64,000 nt of DNA from Synechococcus sp. WH 5701. GTDB lineage: Bacteria > Cyanobacteriota > Cyanobacteriia > PCC-6307 > Cyanobiaceae. Location: positions 1,227,556-1,291,555 of the forward strand of contig NZ_CH724159.1 of NCBI RefSeq assembly GCF_000153045.1. Reading direction: 5' to 3'. Shown here piece after piece: positions 19,949 to 29,676 of the stretch (its first letter is position 1; the number at the start of each line of letters is the position of its first letter). Both the position numbers and the translations under genes were made by a program. The notes below the pieces were generated by a model. It made no database searches and was not told where the DNA came from. It saw only the letters and a list, made by a program, of their open reading frames with translations.

Positions 19949-21111
19949 TCGGCCGGACGATCAGAGCCAGCGGTGTCGCGGCTGAAGCGGGCCAGGGTGC
20001 GGGCCTCCAGGGTCTGAGCCGCCAAAGAAACCAGATCATCGAGAGAGCGGCTCTCCAGCAGGACCTCAACCCGGCGACGGGCCTCAGCGCTGGGGCAGTC
20101 GTCAGGCCGCTGGCAGCCCTCCACGCAGGCGGTGGCACAACTTATTTCTTCTGGCTCCGCTGGTCGCGACGACTCCGGCGCGGTGGCTGGATCAAGTCCT
20201 GTTTCAACCGTGATGGCCGGCTCAACGGCCTTCTCAGCAAGCGGCGCGAGCACCCCGTCGAACACCGGTTCGGCAGGCCCTGTCATGAACAGATGGTTCG
20301 AGCGCGAGTCCCAGTCGATCCAGAGCGAGCCGCCGGGGAGATCCAGCCGGGCCGAACGGGCACTGAGGCCGAGGCGATGGCAGGCCACGAGGGTGGCGCA
20401 GGCACCGGTGCCGCAGGCCAGGGTGGGGCCAGCGCCCCGCTCCCAGACGCGCATCACCAGGTGGTCGGGCCTGAGTGCTTGGACGAAATGCACGTTGGTG
20501 CGGGCCGGGAAGGCGGGATGCCGTTCCAGCAGGGGGCCGAACCGTTCCAGGTCGACCACCTCCACCTCCTCCACCGGGATCACCAGGTGGGGATTGCCCA
20601 TGCCAGCCGCCGCCGCCGCGAAGCGGGCCCCCTCCACCTCCAGCTCGCCCTGGGGCAGCCCCGCCGGGCCGGTCGCCAGGGTGGTGGGCACCTGCTCCGG
20701 CAGCAGGAACGGCTCACCCATGTCGACGCGGACCATGCCATCGGCGAGCAGTTCGGGCACCATCCGGCCGGCCATGGTCTCCACCTGCCAGGTCCTCCCC
20801 GCAGGATCGCCGTCGCTGTCGGCCAGGAAACGGGCCAGGCAGCGGATGCCGTTGCCGCACATCTCCGCTTCGCTGCCGTCGGCATTGAAGATGCGCATGC
20901 GCAGCTCCCCATCCCCCTCTGGGGGCAGAGCCAGGATCACCCCATCAGCGCCCACCCCGAAGCGCCGGTCGCAGATCCAGCGCACCCGCTCCGGGTCGAG
21001 ACCGAACAGCTCCTGGGGATCGGCGGCCTCGCGCCCGTCGAGCAAAAGAAAGTCGTTGCCCAGCCCCTGGTACTTGCTGAATGCCAGCACGGCCCCATTC
21101 CCGATCCACAT
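19945..21111 (-). CDS. dapF: Diaminopimelate epimerase with cysteine-rich C-terminal extension
   Basis: Converts LL- to meso-diaminopimelate for lysine and peptidoglycan. The core (about residues 8-286) carries both catalytic cysteines, C85 in AEMCGNGIRC and C233 in LACGTGACATL, and the start AFSKYQGLGNDFLLLD. At 388 residues it is about 100 longer than usual. The extra part has an Ala/Pro/Glu linker (287-322), then four cysteines C325, C329, C333, C339 (C-x3-C-x3-C-x5-C) and a helical segment ending EARTLARFSRD. The function of the tail is unknown. Its ATG is 12 bases from the divergent hfq start; downstream it overlaps the cysteine desulfurase gene. Confidence 0.93.
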   Translation of the reverse strand: MWIGNGAVLAFSKYQGLGNDFLLLDGREAADPQELFGLDPERVRWICDRRFGVGADGVILALPPEGDGELRMRIFNADGSEAEMCGNGIRCLARFLADSDGDPAGRTWQVETMAGRMVPELLADGMVRVDMGEPFLLPEQVPTTLATGPAGLPQGELEVEGARFAAAAAGMGNPHLVIPVEEVEVVDLERFGPLLERHPAFPARTNVHFVQALRPDHLVMRVWERGAGPTLACGTGACATLVACHRLGLSARSARLDLPGGSLWIDWDSRSNHLFMTGPAEPVFDGVLAPLAEKAVEPAITVETGLDPATAPESSRPAEPEEISCATACVEGCQRPDDCPSAEARRRVEVLLESRSLDDLVSLAAQTLEARTLARFSRDTAGSDRPAE

Positions 21112-21123
21112 AGCCTGAATCCT

Positions 21124-21345
21124 ATGGAGACTTCAAACCTGGATTCGAGCCTGCCCGGAGTGCGCCTCCTCCAGAACTGGGTCCGCCAGCGCACGCCCTT
21201 GCGGGTTCGGTTCCCCGGCGGCGAGCAGATCGAAGGTTGCCTCGACTGGCAGGACCCCGAGTTTCTGGCCCTGCGGCCCGCCAACGCCCAGCAGCCGGTG
21301 CTGATCCGCCGCTCCGCCCTCGAGACCATCCAGCCCCTGGACTGA
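21124..21345 (+). CDS. hfq: Hfq-like Sm-fold protein, cyanobacterial type
   Basis: A 73-residue Sm-fold protein matching cyanobacterial Hfq: SLPGVRLLQNWVRQRTPLRV followed by the Sm1 region VRFPGGEQIEGCLDWQD and a short Sm2 region ending ALETIQPLD. The canonical Sm2 KH motif for RNA binding is absent, as is typical of cyanobacterial Hfq, which in Synechocystis acts through the type IV pilus motor rather than mainly through sRNA. The ATG at 21124 fits the family N-terminus. It is divergent from dapF with only 12 bases between the start codons. Confidence 0.85.
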   Translation: METSNLDSSLPGVRLLQNWVRQRTPLRVRFPGGEQIEGCLDWQDPEFLALRPANAQQPVLIRRSALETIQPLD

Positions 21346-21428
21346 GCCTGCACTGAGAACCCTGGGGGGGTGTGGCACGATCACAGCCACGCACTCAACG
21401 GCTGATGCGAACCGGCCGACACCGGAAC

Positions 21429-24080
21429 ATGGCCGAGTCCGACACCCGATCCAGCACTGGCATCAGCCCGGACAGCAGCCGCTACCGCCCCGACGCGATC
21501 GAAGCCGGCTGGCAGCGGCACTGGCTGGAGCAGGGGCTCCACCGGACACCCGAACCCGGAGACGGCGGCGACACCTTTTATGCCCTCTCGATGTTCCCCT
21601 ATCCCTCAGGGAACCTGCACATGGGCCATGTGCGCAACTACGTGATCACCGATGTGATCGCCCGGGTGCAGCGGCTGCGCGGCCGCCAGGTGCTGCACCC
21701 GATGGGCTGGGACGCCTTCGGTCTTCCGGCGGAGAATGCCGCGATCGAGCGGGGCGTGGATCCCGGCGACTGGACCGATGCCAACATCGCCCAGATGCGG
21801 GCCCAGCTGCAGCGCCTCGGCCTCTCGATCGACTGGGACCGGGAAGTGGCCACCTGCCACGCCGACTATTACCGCTGGACCCAGTGGCTGTTCCTCCAGT
21901 TCCACGAGGCGGGCCTGGCCTACCGCAAAGAGGCCACGGTCAACTGGGATCCGATCGATCAGACCGTGCTGGCCAATGAGCAGGTGGATGGCGAGGGCCG
22001 ATCCTGGCGCTCCGGCGCGAGGGTGGAGAAGCGGCAGCTGCGCCAGTGGTTCCTGCGCATCACCGACTACGCCGAAGCCCTGCTCGACGACCTCGATCAG
22101 CTCGATGGCTGGCCGGAGCGGGTGCGCACGATGCAATCCAACTGGATCGGACGCTCGGCGGGTGCCCAGCTGCACTTCCCGATCATGGCGCCGACAGCAG
22201 CCAACGGCAACGAGGCCGGCAACGAGAAATCGATCACGGTCTTCACCACCCGTCCCGACACGATTTATGGGGTGAGCTACCTGGTGCTGGCCCCGGAGCA
22301 TCCCCTGGTGGCCAGCCTCACCGCCCCTGAGCAGCGCTTGGCGGTGGAAGCCTTTTGTGATCTGGTGAGCGCCCAGAGCGAACAGGAACGCACTGCCGAG
22401 GACCAGCCCAAGCGCGGGGTGCCCCTGGGCTCGAGCGCGCGCAACCCCTTCAACGGCGAGACCATCCCCATCTGGATCGCCGATTACGTCCTGGCCGAGT
22501 ACGGCACCGGCGCCGTGATGGGGGTACCGGCCCATGACCAGCGCGATTTCGTCTTCGCCCGCCAGTACGAGCTGCCCGTGAAGCGGGTGATCGTGCCCGA
22601 GGGTGCCCGCGAGGAGGCCTACGACGGCGGAGCCTGGACGTCAGGTGGACGGCTGGTGCACTCCGGGCCCTTCGATGGCCTCGAGGCCGCCGAAGCCCGC
22701 GCCGGAATCGTGGCCCTGGCCGAGGCGAAAGGCTGGGGTGAGGGCAAGGTGAGCTATCGCCTGCGCGACTGGCTGATCTCCCGCCAGCGCTACTGGGGCT
22801 GCCCCATCCCGATGATCCACTGCGAGCGTTGCGGTGTGGTGCCGGTGCCGGCGGAGCAGCTGCCCGTGGAACTGCCCAGGGATCTGGCCTTCAGCGGCAA
22901 GGGCGGCTCACCCCTGAGCCAGCTGGAGAGCTGGGTGAACGTGCCCTGTCCCTGCTGCGGCGAGGCCGCCCGGCGGGAGACCGACACGATGGATACGTTC
23001 ATCTGCTCGTCGTGGTACTACCTGCGCTACAGCGATCCCCACAACACCCAGCTGCCCTTCGAGCGGAGTGCGGCGGACCGCTGGTTACCTGTGGACCAGT
23101 ACGTGGGCGGTATCGAGCACGCCATCCTGCACCTGCTCTATTCCCGCTTCTTCACGAAGGTGCTTCGCGACCGCGGCCTGCTCAGCTTCGATGAACCCTT
23201 CCAGCGCCTGCTCACCCAGGGAATGGTGCAGGCCATCACCTACAAGAACCCTCAGACCGGCAAGTACGTGGCCCCGGCCGATGTGGCCGATCCCGCCGAT
23301 CCCCGCGATCCGATTGATGGCGAGCGGCTCGACACCTTCTACGAGAAGATGTCCAAGTCGAAGTACAACGGCGTCGATCCAGCCGTGGTGATCGACCGCT
23401 ACGGGGCTGACACCGCCCGCATGTTCATCCTCTTCAAGGCACCGCCGGAGAAGGACCTGGAGTGGGACGACGCCGATGTGGAGGGGCAGTTCCGCTTCCT
23501 GCAGCGGCTGTGGCGGCTGGTGGACGGGGCGGTGGCCCGCGGTCTACGCCTGCCGACCCCCCCGGGCGCACCCGCCGAGGCCAGCACCCAGGCTGAGCAG
23601 GAGCTGCGCCGGGCCGTCCACGGCGCCATCGCCGCCATCGACGACGACCTCGCCCCCGGCCACTACCAGTTCAACACCGCCGTCTCTGAGCTGATGAAGC
23701 TCAGCAACGTCATGGCGGCCCAGCTGGAGGCGGCGGGCGAGCCCGTGGCCAGCGAGGCCCTGAGCGCCCTGGTGATCCTGCTGGCCCCCTTCGCTCCCCA
23801 CCTCGCCGAGGAGCTCTGGCAGCGGCTCGGTGGAGACGGCAGCGTGCACCGCCAGCGCTGGCCCATGGCCGATCCCACCGCCCTGATCCAGGACACCGTG
23901 CCCCTGGTGATCCAGGTGAAGGGCAAGGTGCGGGGCCAGCTTGAGGTGCCCGCCGATGCCGATGCCGCCACCCTCGAGCGGCTGGCCCTCGAGAGCGACA
24001 TCGCCCTCAAGTGGCTCGAAGGCCAGGCCCCTCGCCGCGTGATCGTGGTGCCCGGCAAACTCGTGAACCTGGTGCCCTAA
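21429..24080 (+). CDS. leuS: Leucyl-tRNA synthetase
   Basis: Class I aminoacyl-tRNA synthetase of 883 residues that charges tRNA-Leu. The HIGH motif is HMGH (64-67, in [15 protein letters not shown]) and the KMSKS motif starts at residue 640. The editing (CP1) domain, with TTRPDTIYG, and a zinc-finger-like CERC ... CPCC pair are present. The ATG at 21429 (MAESDTRSS) is chosen; an in-frame upstream start at 21372 would add an unconserved, basic 19 residues. It ends overlapping the convergent fghA stop by four bases. Confidence 0.97.
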   Translation: MAESDTRSSTGISPDSSRYRPDAIEAGWQRHWLEQGLHRTPEPGDGGDTFYALSMFPYPSGNLHMGHVRNYVITDVIARVQRLRGRQVLHPMGWDAFGLPAENAAIERGVDPGDWTDANIAQMRAQLQRLGLSIDWDREVATCHADYYRWTQWLFLQFHEAGLAYRKEATVNWDPIDQTVLANEQVDGEGRSWRSGARVEKRQLRQWFLRITDYAEALLDDLDQLDGWPERVRTMQSNWIGRSAGAQLHFPIMAPTAANGNEAGNEKSITVFTTRPDTIYGVSYLVLAPEHPLVASLTAPEQRLAVEAFCDLVSAQSEQERTAEDQPKRGVPLGSSARNPFNGETIPIWIADYVLAEYGTGAVMGVPAHDQRDFVFARQYELPVKRVIVPEGAREEAYDGGAWTSGGRLVHSGPFDGLEAAEARAGIVALAEAKGWGEGKVSYRLRDWLISRQRYWGCPIPMIHCERCGVVPVPAEQLPVELPRDLAFSGKGGSPLSQLESWVNVPCPCCGEAARRETDTMDTFICSSWYYLRYSDPHNTQLPFERSAADRWLPVDQYVGGIEHAILHLLYSRFFTKVLRDRGLLSFDEPFQRLLTQGMVQAITYKNPQTGKYVAPADVADPADPRDPIDGERLDTFYEKMSKSKYNGVDPAVVIDRYGADTARMFILFKAPPEKDLEWDDADVEGQFRFLQRLWRLVDGAVARGLRLPTPPGAPAEASTQAEQELRRAVHGAIAAIDDDLAPGHYQFNTAVSELMKLSNVMAAQLEAAGEPVASEALSALVILLAPFAPHLAEELWQRLGGDGSVHRQRWPMADPTALIQDTVPLVIQVKGKVRGQLEVPADADAATLERLALESDIALKWLEGQAPRRVIVVPGKLVNLVP

Positions 24081-24939
24081 CCCTGGTTCAGCAGGGCCGC
24101 GGCGTGGTGGCGCAGGTGGTCATCGATGAAGCTGGCGATGAAGAAGTAGCTGTGGTCATAGCCCGGCTGGCGCCTCAGCTCCAGCGGGTGGCTGGCGGCT
24201 CGGGCAGCCTCCTCCAGATCATCCGGCCGCAGCTGGCTCTCCAGGAAGGGGTCGTCGACTCCCTGGTCGATCAGCAGCGGCAGCCGCTCCGGCGCTGAAG
24301 CGATCAGCTCGCAGGCATCCCAGGCACTCCAGCAGGAGCGATCGGGGCCGAGATAGCGGCTGAAGGCCTTCTCCCCCCATGGGCAGCGGCTGGGGTGGCT
24401 GATCGGCGCGAAAGCCGAGACGGAACGATAGAAACCGGGATGGCGCAGGGCGCAGACCAGGGCGCCGTGACCCCCCATCGAATGACCACTGATGCCGCGG
24501 CGGCCGTCGATGGGCAGCTCCTTCTCCAGCAGCGCCGGCAACTCCTCCACCACGTAGTCGTGCATGCGGTAATGACGCGCCCAGGGGGCTTCGCTGGCAT
24601 TGAGGTAGAAGCCGGCCCCGTGGCCGAAATCCCAGGCCCCCTCCGGATCGCCCGGCACCTCGGGGCCTCGGGGGCTGGTATCGGGTGTAATCAAGGCAAG
24701 GCCGAGGCTGGCGGCCAGCCGCTGGGCCCCGGCCTTCTGCATGAAGTTCTCGTCGGTGCAGGTGAGCCCTGAAAGCCAGTACAACGCCGGCACAGCGGCT
24801 CCGGCGAGGGCCTGGGGAGGGAGGTACACCGCCAGGTTCATCTCACAGCTGAGCACGGCGGAGTGGTGCCGGTAGCGGCGATGCAGTCCATCGAAGCTGC
24901 GGTTTTCGCTGAGCTGGCTGAGCACGGGGAGAGCGTTCA

Positions 24940-24940
<1 letters not shown>
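24077..24940 (-). CDS. fghA: S-formylglutathione hydrolase
   Basis: Serine hydrolase of the esterase D family that hydrolyses S-formylglutathione to formate and glutathione. 287 residues; nucleophile in [14 protein letters not shown]-terminal [16 protein letters not shown], oxyanion region [13 protein letters not shown], and the late catalytic His near [14 protein letters not shown]. Its ATG shares one base with the stop of the upstream dehydrogenase gene, so the two form a coupled formaldehyde detoxification operon. Confidence 0.95.
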
Positions 24941-26109
<1,169 letters not shown>

Positions 26110-27711
26110 TCACACCTTCCGGAACACCAGGCCGGCCGGATCGCCCCAGTCGCCCTCGGCGCTGAAGCCGCGGTCATTGCCGCAGAGGTGGCGCAGGATC
26201 CAGAAGGCTGCCTCGGGGCTGGGGAGCTGCAGCTCCTCCCCGATCGCCGCCACCGAGCGGGCTTGTCCATCGGCGAGCAAGGCCTCCACCCGGCCCTGGA
26301 GGTCCAGGATCGTGGCGGCGGCCTTCTTGCCCGCCTCCACCCCGGGCTGGTCGTAGGCATTCACGTTCACCAGCTCGCCGTAGAGCCCCACGGCCCGCTC
26401 GAACAGGGCCACCAGCGCCCCGAGGCTGCGGGCGTCGAAGCGACGAAGGCTGATCGAAAGGCTCTGGCGTCCACCCTCGGTGAGGGCGGAGCGGGTGCCC
26501 TGCAGAAATCCATCGAGGAAGTCGCCGGGGTAGTCCCCGTCAACGGGGGCCACATCAGCCGGATCATCGAGGGCTTCGATGAAGGTGACGAAGAAGTTAT
26601 CGACCCCATCACGCAGCTGCTGCACATAGGCGTGCTGATCGGTGGAGCCCTTGTTGCCGTACACGGCAATCCCCTGATGCACCTCGCGGCCATCGCGATC
26701 GAGCCGCTTGCCCAGCGACTCCATCACCAGCTGCTGCAGGTAACGGCTGAACACCTCCAGCCGGTCGCGGTAGGGCAGCACCACCATGTCGCGCCCTCCG
26801 GCTCCGCCGCCGGCCACATGCCAGGCGGCGGCCATCAGGGCCGCGGGGTTCTCGCGCAGGTTGGCCGCCCGGGTGGCCGCATCCATGCGCGCCGCCCCTT
26901 CAAGGAAGCCGTGGAGATCGGCACCGATCAGGGCCGCAGGAAGCAGGCCCACGGCGCTGGTGATGCTGGTTCGCCCCCCCACCCAATCGAACATGTCGAA
27001 GCGGGCCAGCCAGCCCTCAGCCTCGGCCCGCTGATCCAGCTGGGAGCCCACCATGGTGACGGCAACAGCCTGCTGGGCCCACGAGCCGCCGAGAGCCTCC
27101 AGGCGGGCACGGGCCTGCTCCATGCCGAGGCGAGGCTCGGGCGTGCCACCCGACTTGCTCACCACCACAACCAGGGTGGTGAGCAGCCGCTCTCCGAGGG
27201 CCGAGAGGGTGCGGCTCATCCCCTGGGGATCGACGTTGTCGAAGAAGTGGAACGGCAGCCCCAGCCCCTCCTCTTTGAGAGCGCGAAGGATCAGCAATGG
27301 ACCGAGACCCGATCCGCCAATGCCGATCCAGAGCACATCGGTGAAGGGCGTGCCCGACGGCGCCGGGCAGGCCCCCCCGATCACCTGCTGGCCGAAGGCA
27401 TCGATCCGCTCCACCTCCGCCTTGATGTGGGCCGCCGCCTCCGGATCAGGCGCGAGATCGGGGGTGCGCAGCCAGTAATGGCCCACCTGACGACCCTCAT
27501 CGGGATTGGCGATCGCGCCGGCCTCCAGGGCCTGCATCGCCGTAAAGGCGCGATCGAAGGCAGGTTCCAAGGCTTCCAAGTGGGCCTGGTTGAGCTCCAT
27601 CCGGCTGACATCGACCCAGATGCCCAGGTCGTCGTGATGCCAGAGCAGGTCGCAGAAGCGCTGCCACTGCACCTGGGGCTCATGGAAGCTGTAATCCGGA
27701 AGCGTCGTCAT
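26110..27711 (-). CDS. pgi: Glucose-6-phosphate isomerase
   Basis: Interconverts glucose-6-phosphate and fructose-6-phosphate; 533 residues, typical of cyanobacterial PGI. Sugar-phosphate isomerase features: IGIGGSGLGP, VVVSKSGGTPEP, FDWVGGRTSI, and KGSTDQHAYVQQLRDG near residue 400, plus the C-terminal NAYDQPGVEAGKKAA. The ATG at 27711 (MTTLPDYSFHEPQVQ) is preferred over one at 27789, whose extra residues are not conserved. It is divergent from the secreted hypothetical beginning near 27825. Confidence 0.96.
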   Translation of the reverse strand: MTTLPDYSFHEPQVQWQRFCDLLWHHDDLGIWVDVSRMELNQAHLEALEPAFDRAFTAMQALEAGAIANPDEGRQVGHYWLRTPDLAPDPEAAAHIKAEVERIDAFGQQVIGGACPAPSGTPFTDVLWIGIGGSGLGPLLILRALKEEGLGLPFHFFDNVDPQGMSRTLSALGERLLTTLVVVVSKSGGTPEPRLGMEQARARLEALGGSWAQQAVAVTMVGSQLDQRAEAEGWLARFDMFDWVGGRTSITSAVGLLPAALIGADLHGFLEGAARMDAATRAANLRENPAALMAAAWHVAGGGAGGRDMVVLPYRDRLEVFSRYLQQLVMESLGKRLDRDGREVHQGIAVYGNKGSTDQHAYVQQLRDGVDNFFVTFIEALDDPADVAPVDGDYPGDFLDGFLQGTRSALTEGGRQSLSISLRRFDARSLGALVALFERAVGLYGELVNVNAYDQPGVEAGKKAAATILDLQGRVEALLADGQARSVAAIGEELQLPSPEAAFWILRHLCGNDRGFSAEGDWGDPAGLVFRKV

Positions 27712-27824
27712 GCGGGCGGGTTTCACGAATCGGCTGCCGAGGCTGAACTTATCCGTGGAAGGGCCCCCAAGGAAGCGCAGGGGTGCCATGCCACACCGAA
27801 GCCGGCCAGATCAGGGTGATTGGT

Positions 27825-28772
27825 ATGGACGGAAACACAAACGACCCCAGGAGCAGGGATGTCCAGATTGAGCCGTTAATGTTCAAGAAATATTTTGACC
27901 TGCGGAATTTCTTGACGACACGCCCTGCGACGGTCTCGTTCCCCCCCTGGGGCAGGCCGAAACACTGGGCTGTTTCCCTGGCTGCCGCCCTTTCGCTGCT
28001 GAGCCTTGCCTCAGGCTCTCCTCAGCGCCACCTCTCCAGCTCCTCACTGCTCACCGAGCCAGGCCTGACGGCCAGCCTCAGCACCGACAGCAGTGACCCG
28101 GAATCCTTCACCAGTGAAGGGCAGCGTCCCGATCCCATTGATTTCACCCCGGAAGAACTGAAGGAGCTGCAACGCCGCTTCGGGGTGCACGGACCCCAGG
28201 CCCCTCTCGCCCAACTGTTCACCCATGGCCTCGATCAACTCACCCCGCTGAGGGCCCGCACCGTGGAACGGCTCGAGGAGCTGCGGCCCACGATCCTTCA
28301 GGAGAGCCGACGGCACCGGATCAACCCGATGCTGGTGGCGGCCGTCCTTTTCGATGAGATTCAGCACGCCAAACCCGGTGAGGACCTGCCGCTGGCGGCC
28401 CAGTCGGGCCTGTTCAGCACCCATGGACCCGCCCAGCTCGGCATCGGCGAACTGATCCATCAGGGCCTGCTCCCCGCCGAGCCAACGGCCGAACAGATCC
28501 AGACCGCCCGGCTCGAGCTGCTCGATCCGAGCCGCAACGTGACCCTGCTGGTGGGCAAGTTCGCCCGTCTGAGCCGCGAACTGGGACTGCCCAGCGACCG
28601 CCAACTGGAGGCCAGCCGCAGCCCCCGCGATGCCAAGGCGCTCGCCACCCTCGCCTATCTCCACAACGGCAAGCTCGATTACCCCGCCCGCATCCTGAGC
28701 TACATGCAGGATCCTGAACTGCATGCTCTGATTTATTCCGAGCGCAAGCCCCAGCTCTCACCGCTGATCTGA
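27825..28772 (+). CDS. Probable secreted or membrane-anchored protein, transglycosylase-like segment
   Basis: A protein of about 315 residues with one N-terminal hydrophobic segment (AVSLAAALSLLSLAS) that would export or anchor it. The mature part contains ILQESRRHRINPMLVAAVLFDEIQHAKPGEDL and GPAQLGIGELIHQGLL, which looks like a lysozyme-fold domain (similar spacing to DUF1402/transglycosylase-like proteins: a Glu followed by a helical core). Function is not established. Start is uncertain: ATG at 27825 has AGGG upstream, ATG at 27879 (MFKKYF) gives a more usual signal sequence. The first 100 bases are noticeably more A+T-rich than the surroundings. It abuts the amidase gene convergently, 10 bases apart. 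Confidence 0.6.
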   Translation: MDGNTNDPRSRDVQIEPLMFKKYFDLRNFLTTRPATVSFPPWGRPKHWAVSLAAALSLLSLASGSPQRHLSSSSLLTEPGLTASLSTDSSDPESFTSEGQRPDPIDFTPEELKELQRRFGVHGPQAPLAQLFTHGLDQLTPLRARTVERLEELRPTILQESRRHRINPMLVAAVLFDEIQHAKPGEDLPLAAQSGLFSTHGPAQLGIGELIHQGLLPAEPTAEQIQTARLELLDPSRNVTLLVGKFARLSRELGLPSDRQLEASRSPRDAKALATLAYLHNGKLDYPARILSYMQDPELHALIYSERKPQLSPLI

Positions 28773-28782
28773 AGCGAGGTCT

Positions 28783-29676
28783 TCAGCAGAGCTGACCGAG
28801 GGCACCCAGCCTGCTCTGGAGCGCCCCCCAGTTGAAGCTGCGGGGGTCTGCGCGTTCTCCGCCCAGATCCACCTGACGGTGGGTGGTGATGTGAGAGGCG
28901 GGGATGGGGAAGCGGCGCATCCAGTCGGTGAGCACCAGGGCCAGGGCGTCGTACTGCTTGCTGCTGTAGCCGCTGTGGGCGGTGTCGTTGTCTTCCCCAT
29001 CCAGGGGGGTTTCCAGGCTGATGTGCAGGGCGAAGTTGTTGATCGAGCCACCCACCCGGGGGTTGGTGACCACCCATCGGCCGTTGAAGGCGGAATTGCC
29101 GGCCCCGAAAGCCCGTTGGCCGGGATCGAGCACGTCGATCACCTGACCATCAAGGCCGATCAGGGTGTGATAGCTCACCTGATCGTCATCCCTGGGATGG
29201 GGGGTCTGGAAGGTGCGCAGGGCTGAGCCGATCCCATACACAGTTTCATGCAGGACCACCACCTGGGGAGTGGGATCGGTCGGATGGCCGAAGGCATCGC
29301 GCTCGAAGCGCACCCCGTAATTGCTGGGGTCGATCGGCAAGCGCCGTCGACGCTCGGGCAACGCCGCGAGCTCCCCCTCCAGCCGCTGGCGCAGCCGCGG
29401 GTCGAGGTCGACACACTGACGGGCCAGGGGGCTGACCCAGGCCGGCCGTGGTGGCGGCAGGGGCGAGGGCCGCCGGGGCGGAGAGTCTCGTGAGGGTTGC
29501 GGCTGGGTGACCTGCTCGAGCAGTTGCAGCAGCGAAGGGCGGCTGGCGGCCTCGGAGCTGGCGGTGAGATCACGGCCCAGCCAGCCCAGGCAGCCAAGGC
29601 CCAGGATCACCGCTCCGCCCAGAAGACCCATGGCCAGGGGCTTACCGCGCAGACGCTGCAGAAGGGTGTTCAACAT
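28783..29676 (-). CDS. N-acetylmuramoyl-L-alanine amidase (Amidase_2), membrane-anchored
   Basis: A 297-residue peptidoglycan amidase. An N-terminal membrane helix (MGLLGGAVILGLGCLGWLG), a Pro-rich spacer and a C-terminal Amidase_2 domain are seen. Zinc ligands are likely the His in VVVLHETVYG and the His in HITTHRQVDLGG. The YHTLIGLDGQVIDVL segment is typical. The ATG at 29676 overlaps the stop of the upstream M61 peptidase gene by 7 bases, so they are probably coupled. It would cleave peptide stems from glycan in cell-wall turnover. Confidence 0.88.
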   Translation of the reverse strand: MLNTLLQRLRGKPLAMGLLGGAVILGLGCLGWLGRDLTASSEAASRPSLLQLLEQVTQPQPSRDSPPRRPSPLPPPRPAWVSPLARQCVDLDPRLRQRLEGELAALPERRRRLPIDPSNYGVRFERDAFGHPTDPTPQVVVLHETVYGIGSALRTFQTPHPRDDDQVSYHTLIGLDGQVIDVLDPGQRAFGAGNSAFNGRWVVTNPRVGGSINNFALHISLETPLDGEDNDTAHSGYSSKQYDALALVLTDWMRRFPIPASHITTHRQVDLGGERADPRSFNWGALQSRLGALGQLC

